Of a DNA stretch of 11,208 nt, positions 7,944 through 11,208 are shown piece after piece (position 1 is the first letter of the stretch; each line of letters opens with the position of its first letter). The position numbers and the translations under genes are program-made. The stretch is from DATLBY01 sp035526665 (GTDB taxonomy: Bacteria; Acidobacteriota; Terriglobia; Bryobacterales; Bryobacteraceae): NCBI GenBank assembly GCA_035526665.1, contig DATLBY010000351.1:1-11208 (forward strand). Direction: 5' to 3'. Under the pieces are notes generated by a model. The model was not told the DNA's origin. It worked only from the letters and a program-made list of their open reading frames with translations, and ran no database searches.

Positions 7944-7982
7944 CTGCTTTTGATCCGAAAAAGTCTAACGCGAGCGCCACTC
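7937..7982 (-). promoter_or_regulatory. Putative antiterminator of the aroF attenuator (stem 2:3)
   Basis: GAGTGG at 7982-7977 (minus strand) repeats six bases of the terminator's 3' arm. It can pair with CCACTC of the terminator's 5' arm (7942-7937). GCT (7975-7973) then pairs with AGC (7945-7943), giving 9 bp with a single bulged C (7976) around a 27-nt loop. This pairing excludes the terminator. The segment begins 8 nt past the leader-peptide stop, so a ribosome sitting at that stop would cover it, while one stalled on the earlier Phe codons would leave it free. The structure is inferred by eye, without folding energies. Confidence 0.68.
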
Positions 7983-7987
7983 AGTTT

Positions 7988-8010
7988 GATTTAGGCGAAA
8001 GGCCAAAATC
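7988..8010 (-). promoter_or_regulatory. Hairpin over the end of the leader-peptide ORF
   Basis: GATTT (8010-8006) pairs with AAATC (7992-7988) and, after a T-T mismatch, GGC (8004-8002) with GCC (7996-7994), leaving a 5-nt CTTTC loop. It covers the last Phe and Trp codons and the stop of the leader ORF. It could pause RNA polymerase until a ribosome arrives, the role of the 1:2 hairpin in classical attenuators. A longer-range pairing of CGCCA (8030-8026) with TGGCG (7979-7975) would also mask the antiterminator. Confidence 0.5.
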
Positions 8011-8044
8011 GAAAACTAAACGCACTGGCGTAGGAGTAACGCAT
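7991..8044 (-). CDS. Aromatic-rich leader peptide of the aroF attenuator
   Basis: This 17-residue ORF (ATG at 8044, TAA at 7993-7991) reads MRYSYASAFSFRFWPFA. Seven of 17 residues are aromatic: Tyr3, Tyr5, Phe9, Phe11, Phe13, Trp14 and Phe16. GGAG at 8052-8049 lies 4 nt before the ATG. The composition recalls regulatory leader peptides such as E. coli PheL, in which scarcity of charged tRNA stalls the ribosome and prevents termination. Position supports this: it ends 48 nt before a strong intrinsic terminator and 115 nt before aroF. Four Phe codons in eight positions suggest tRNA-Phe is the main signal, with Tyr and Trp contributing. The peptide itself probably has no other function. The frame is also open upstream, with Tyr-Trp-Ser-Phe directly before Met1, so a longer form from a non-ATG start is conceivable. 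Confidence 0.82.
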   Translation of the reverse strand: MRYSYASAFSFRFWPFA

Positions 8045-8232
8045 GAAACTCCAGTATACAGAGCCCGCAAGGTGGATGCAAGCCTTATTAAAGACAGCAA
8101 CCAGTATCGGTCTCCGCAGTGCCCCGCTCGCACTATACACTTCCCTTAGGTGGTTAATCGCAGAGCGGCTGGCGCACTGCCCGGCGGTCCCCCGATTGAC
8201 TTTCGAGTGCGCGCCGCAATAGCCTAGTGGGC
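8045..8232. other. Remainder of the divergent aroF/DUF362 intergenic region
   Basis: Together with the attenuator this makes a 357-bp gap between aroF and the DUF362 gene. Outside the aroF promoter candidate I see no gene. CCAGTAT occurs directly at 8051 and 8101. AGTGC/GCACT inverted pairs occur at 8118-8134, and GCGCACT/AGTGCGC at 8172-8212 with a 27-nt loop. TTGACT at 8196-8201 is a possible plus-strand -35 for the DUF362 gene but lacks a convincing -10 at the right distance. Confidence 0.5.
8053..8081 (-). promoter_or_regulatory. Candidate promoter of the aroF leader
   Basis: On the minus strand TTGCAT (8081-8076) is followed after 17 nt by TATACT (8058-8053), a 5/6 match to the -10 consensus. 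A start 7 nt downstream would fall near 8046, only about 2 nt before the leader ATG at 8044. The leader ORF would then be nearly leaderless and GGAG at 8052-8049 would not be transcribed. If that Shine-Dalgarno is really used, the true promoter is further upstream; TATAGT at 8137-8132 is one -10 candidate there, without a good -35. Confidence 0.45.
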
Positions 8233-9348
8233 ATGAATTGTAACCGGCGGCGATTCTTCTCCAAAATGGGTTCAGGCCTGGCGGCAGCTCAGCTGGCCCT
8301 ATCCGCGCAAACCTCTTCCAAAACGGACAAGAGTAAACTTGCGATGCCCGGTCCGTTCCGCGGCCGCGTGGTCGCCGTGGAGCACCCGGGCTCCATCATT
8401 GAAGGTAAGTACCAGGAGGCCCCGGTCCAGCAAATGATTGAGCGCGGGATGAAGGATCTAACCGGCGCACCCGACCTGACAGCCGCCTGGAAGGTGTTCT
8501 TTGAACCGGGAGATGTGGTAGGCATCAAACTGAACCCGGTGGGAGCCCCGCACGTGATGTCCTCCGGCGAGGTAGTCCGCGCCATTATCGGCGGTCTGCG
8601 CTCAGTCGGGCTGAAAAATCAGGACATCGTGGTCTACGACCGCTATCGGGCGCAGTTCTTCAAAGCCGGCTTCGACAAATGGCTTCCGGCCGGCGTCCGC
8701 ACCTCTTCCGCCGCGGAGGACTACGAAGGGATCCAACAGGCCATCGAGGGCTACGATCCCGATCACTACATGGATATGGCTTTAACGCTGAAAGGCTACG
8801 ACCTGAATAATCTGACGGCCCGCAGATCCTATGCCGCAAAGTTCATCACGAAAGAGGTGAACAAAATGATCAATGTTCCTGTTCTAAAGGACCACCAGTC
8901 GGCCGGCATCACCCTGGCTTTGAAGAATATGTCGCACGGGCTGGTGAACAACGTTTGCCGGAGCCATTCGACCTACACACTGAACGCCTGCGGCTCCTTC
9001 ATACCGGCCGTGGTCTCCATGCCGGTGATCCGGAATAAGGTGGTGCTGCACATCCTGGACGGAGTCAAAGGCTTGTACCATGGCGGCCCGGGCGCCAAAC
9101 CCCAGTTCGTCTGGGAGCACAAGACCATGTACTTCGCGTCCGACCCGGTTGCGATGGATCATGTCGGCTGGAAAGTGATTGATGCCAAGCGCGTGGCGAT
9201 GGGCAAGCATCCAATTGCCGAGGATCGGCCCGACCAGTTCAGTAAGTTCCTCAGCCGTCAACCCGAACACGTCGAGATCGCTGGAGCGCTGGGGTTGGGC
9301 GAATGGGACGAAAAAAAGATTGACGTCCGCAGAGTGAAGCTCGCCTAG
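8233..9348 (+). CDS. Tat-exported DUF362 family protein
   Basis: The 371-residue product begins MNCNRRRFFSKMGSGLAAAQ. The twin-arginine motif NRRRFFSK, a short hydrophobic stretch and a likely cleavage near LSAQ form a Tat signal, so the folded protein should be exported. The body matches the DUF362 family as I recognise it: PGDVVGIKLNPVG, VVRAIIGGLRSVGLKNQDIVVYDR, MINVPVLKDHQSAGITLALKNMSHGLV and FASDPVAMDHVGWKVID. The family's reaction is not established. Some members carry 4Fe-4S ferredoxin domains, but no CxxCxxC cluster is present here, only isolated cysteines in NNVCRSH and NACGSF. Use of the Tat route suggests export in folded form, perhaps with a cofactor. I chose the ATG at 8233 over the in-frame GTG at 8227; neither has a clear Shine-Dalgarno. 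Its TAG shares CTAG with the stop of the converging gene. Confidence 0.85.
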   Translation: MNCNRRRFFSKMGSGLAAAQLALSAQTSSKTDKSKLAMPGPFRGRVVAVEHPGSIIEGKYQEAPVQQMIERGMKDLTGAPDLTAAWKVFFEPGDVVGIKLNPVGAPHVMSSGEVVRAIIGGLRSVGLKNQDIVVYDRYRAQFFKAGFDKWLPAGVRTSSAAEDYEGIQQAIEGYDPDHYMDMALTLKGYDLNNLTARRSYAAKFITKEVNKMINVPVLKDHQSAGITLALKNMSHGLVNNVCRSHSTYTLNACGSFIPAVVSMPVIRNKVVLHILDGVKGLYHGGPGAKPQFVWEHKTMYFASDPVAMDHVGWKVIDAKRVAMGKHPIAEDRPDQFSKFLSRQPEHVEIAGALGLGEWDEKKIDVRRVKLA

Positions 9349-11208
9349 CGAATCGCAATCGTCACGCCTGCCGGACTGCTGGCTGAACCCACGGTAAATG
9401 TCAGCGGGACGGCTGGCCCCGCCGGGGCGTCCTCGGGCACCTTAGCATTCACCTGAATAATTCCCGCTATCAACCCGGGAGCTGCACCGGCGTACTGAAT
9501 TTCGGCCACGGCGCCGCCTATCCGCACGGACACGGGGAGCAGCGGCTTGGGAAGGACGCTTCCAGCAACCTGTCCGGACGTGACCAGCGGCACACCCACT
9601 CCCTCACCCGTCCCGTAGAAGACGACAACCGATCCCCTGGGCGCAGGGTTGGCGGGCGAATTGAGAGTCCCGTCCTGATTCAGCACGGCCGCCTGTCCTC
9701 GACCTGACGAATTGCTGGTGAACAGCCCGGGAGAGGCAGGTACAACCGCCAGACCCACCGGAATGGACCGCTGCCCCCTATACTCAATTTCGATAGCCGT
9801 ACTGGTTTTTCCGGCCATACTGTACGGCACCACGGCCGTCACCTGTCCGGCCTGCACGTAGACCAACGGCGCTGCCACACCATCGAAGAGCACCCGCGTC
9901 TCGGCAAGGATAGAGGGGAAAACATCGGAGCTTCCGACGCCGGCCTGCGCCAATTGGGCGGGCCCCAGAAGGCTCCCGAAGATGGTGATCAGCTCGCCTG
10001 GCGAAACGGGTCCGCCGGCGAAGGTCGCCGCATTCACAATGGATGCCGCGGAAAATGTGGGGCCTGTCCCTGCGACGGGAAGCGAAAAAATATTCGAGGA
10101 GACGCCAGCGTTCACCACCGAAACCTGCAGACTCCCGGCAGACGCGAACTGATTCAGAGGCACCACCGCCTGGAGCGTGTTCGCGTTGAGGAACGAGGTG
10201 CTGATGGCAACTCCGTTTATGGCAACAGTGGAGTCATTCCTGAAACCGCTGCCCAGAATGGTAATTCTGGCGTCGGCTGCGTTGACGGTCAGCGAGGCGG
10301 GTGAGATGGACGTAATCACCGGCGGGGCAATGACATTGAGTGTGACCGGAATATTCACGGGCGCGCTGACGGCGCCGGAGACATTCACCGTCACCGTTCC
10401 CTGATAGATGCCCTCGGCCAGGCCGGCCGGATTCACCCGGACCGTCAATATCGCGGGTGTCAGCGAGGTTGGACTAGTGGTAGCGCTAAGCCAGCCGCCA
10501 CCCGATTGCACGGCTGTGCTGATGGAAAATGTGGCGGGACTTCCGCTGCTGCTCAGCGCTACCGTCAGCGCCGAGGGGCTGGATCCGCTGGCATTGAAGA
10601 TCAGTGCCGGCGGCGAGGCAATCACCAGGCTTACCGAAGAATCAGGCGCAAGGCGCGCCAGGAACATGTCAAATCGTCCCGTGTCCACGCGGAGTGCATT
10701 GGTGGCGGCAGGCAGGTCCGGAGAGCTACTTCGCCCGGTAATATATACGGCATTGTGGCTGTCGAGCGCCAGTCCGTAAGCGCGATCCTCCTCTCGGCCT
10801 CCAATGAACGTGGAGTACAGAAGGGCGTTGCCCGCCGGAGCCAAGCGCACCACAAATGCGTCAGAGGCACCGCCGCCGTAAGTGGGTTGCGCGGCGTTTC
10901 GTGTCGGGAAGTTCGGCGAGGCAGTTCCTCCGCTCACGTAGGCCGATCCGGCGGCGTCTACTGCAATGCTTCCCTGCCCTAAATCGTCGGCGCTCCCGCC
11001 TAAATACGTGGAGTACAGAAGAGAATCACCCGCCGGCGACAGTTTGAAGACAAAAGCATCAGTAGCTCCGCCCAGTGCCGGCTGGAATGCATTCCGGACC
11101 GGAAAGTTGGCGGACAGAGTGTAGCCGGTGACATAGGCACTATTGGCCGCGTCCACGGCTATCCGGTAGCCCAGGTCCTCTTTGTCGCCGCCCGCGAGCG
11201 TTGAATAC
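9345..11208 (-). CDS. Secreted SBBP/BACON/IPT modular protein with Solibacter-type C-terminal domain, N-terminus off the right edge
   Basis: The minus frame is open from the right edge to TAG at 9347-9345, with 620 full codons visible and no true start; the GTG at 11156 is inside a repeat. Domains in order: three SBBP-type propeller repeats (about 10615-11208) of the form YSTxxGGxxxD...GxAxDxxxxAYVTGxTxSxNFP, as in YSTYLGGSADDLGQ. A BACON-like Ig domain follows (about 10320-10615, ending PVNIPVTLNVIAPP). An IPT/TIG domain comes next (about 10045-10320, ITSISPASLTVNAADARITI and ILGSGF). A TIGR03437-type domain ends the protein (SIVNAATFAGGPVSPGELITIFG, YVQAGQVTAVVPY, VLNQDGTLNSPANPAPRG, FYGTGEGVG, IQYAGAAPGLIAGIIQVNAKVPEDAP). 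Such mosaics are extracellular binding or adhesion proteins; the ligand is unknown. No LPXTG, GlyGly or type IX sorting tail is seen. More SBBP repeats and a signal peptide are expected beyond the window. Confidence 0.88.
   Translation of the reverse strand, partial: YSTLAGGDKEDLGYRIAVDAANSAYVTGYTLSANFPVRNAFQPALGGATDAFVFKLSPAGDSLLYSTYLGGSADDLGQGSIAVDAAGSAYVSGGTASPNFPTRNAAQPTYGGGASDAFVVRLAPAGNALLYSTFIGGREEDRAYGLALDSHNAVYITGRSSSPDLPAATNALRVDTGRFDMFLARLAPDSSVSLVIASPPALIFNASGSSPSALTVALSSSGSPATFSISTAVQSGGGWLSATTSPTSLTPAILTVRVNPAGLAEGIYQGTVTVNVSGAVSAPVNIPVTLNVIAPPVITSISPASLTVNAADARITILGSGFRNDSTVAINGVAISTSFLNANTLQAVVPLNQFASAGSLQVSVVNAGVSSNIFSLPVAGTGPTFSAASIVNAATFAGGPVSPGELITIFGSLLGPAQLAQAGVGSSDVFPSILAETRVLFDGVAAPLVYVQAGQVTAVVPYSMAGKTSTAIEIEYRGQRSIPVGLAVVPASPGLFTSNSSGRGQAAVLNQDGTLNSPANPAPRGSVVVFYGTGEGVGVPLVTSGQVAGSVLPKPLLPVSVRIGGAVAEIQYAGAAPGLIAGIIQVNAKVPEDAPAGPAVPLTFTVGSASSPAGVTIAIR
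10615..11208 (-). repeat. Tandem SBBP-coding repeats, about 64-67 codons each
   Basis: Three successive units encode the same propeller motif. At DNA level CGTGGAGTACAGAAG occurs at 10809 and again at 11007, 198 bp (66 codons) apart, and a diverged copy (CGTTGAATAC) lies at 11199. The first two units also share the block before the next repeat (AFVxxLxPAG). The array continues past the right edge, so its full copy number is unknown. Confidence 0.75.

Noticed and set aside
7504..7953. 149-codon plus-strand open frame across the start of aroF and the terminator
   Set aside because: It is antisense to the conserved DAHP synthase, runs through the terminator hairpin and has no recognisable domain or Shine-Dalgarno.
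8196..8225. Promoter for the DUF362 gene from TTGACT at 8196
   Set aside because: The -35 match is good, but at 16-18 nt spacing only AATAGC or TAGCCT are available as -10, so it is too weak to list as a feature.
7876..8226. T-box or other riboswitch controlling aroF
   Set aside because: No T-box motif, specifier-loop architecture or known riboswitch core is visible. The aromatic leader ORF with terminator/antiterminator explains the region better.
8045..8232. TyrR or TrpR operator upstream of aroF
   Set aside because: No TGTAAA-N6-TTTACA-like box or TrpR-like palindrome is present; the AGTGC/GCACT pairs do not resemble either.
11154..11156. GTG at 11156 as start of the SBBP protein
   Set aside because: It falls inside a typical SBBP repeat (IAVDAANSAYVTG), and the frame continues upstream to the edge with the expected YST-x-x-GG start of the repeat, so it is an internal Val.
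1..11208. CRISPR array, insertion sequence, tRNA or rRNA
   Set aside because: No regularly spaced short direct repeats, transposase-like frame, terminal inverted repeats or recognisable RNA gene were found by eye; the only tandem repeats encode propeller units.

Overview
The window looks like a chromosomal segment of an Acidobacteriota bacterium of the Solibacter/Bryobacter type. The main reason is that two large secreted proteins at opposite ends share a C-terminal domain that matches the Solibacter-type paralogous domain (TIGR03437, recognised by eye). One carries NHL-type propeller repeats before it, the other SBBP, BACON-like and IPT/TIG modules, all commonly expanded in that lineage. GC-rich coding sequence and futalosine-pathway menaquinone genes fit. 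There are no rRNA or tRNA genes, CRISPR arrays or insertion sequences.

Layout. 1-770 (-): N-terminal part of a GT39-like membrane glycosyltransferase that runs off the left edge. 835-3942 (-): secreted NHL-repeat protein. 3943-4030: divergent promoter region. 4031-5901 (+): mqnA and mqnC, overlapping by ATGA. 5908-7875 (-): aroF (type I-beta DAHP synthase) followed 9 bp later by a gene for a membrane-anchored protein of unknown function. 7876-8232: a 357-bp divergent region holding a transcription attenuator for aroF. 8233-9348 (+): Tat-exported DUF362 protein. 9345-11208 (-): SBBP/BACON/IPT protein whose N-terminus lies beyond the right edge.

The most notable element is the aroF leader on the minus strand. 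A 17-codon ORF, MRYSYASAFSFRFWPFA, has 7 aromatic residues (4 Phe, 2 Tyr, 1 Trp). It is followed by a GAAA-capped intrinsic terminator with a T5-G-T5 tract. An upstream GAGTGG copies the terminator's 3' arm and can pair with its 5' arm as an antiterminator. This is the logic of classical ribosome-mediated amino-acid attenuation, here in front of the first enzyme of aromatic biosynthesis. I am not aware of it being described for this gene in Acidobacteriota, but I could not search.

How the genes work together: AroF starts the shikimate pathway that makes chorismate. MqnA dehydrates chorismate to open the futalosine route to menaquinone, and MqnC carries out a later cyclisation in that route. 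A gene controlling chorismate supply and genes consuming chorismate for the respiratory quinone therefore face each other in this window, separated by one unknown gene. The surface proteins and the glycosyltransferase have no evident metabolic link to them.
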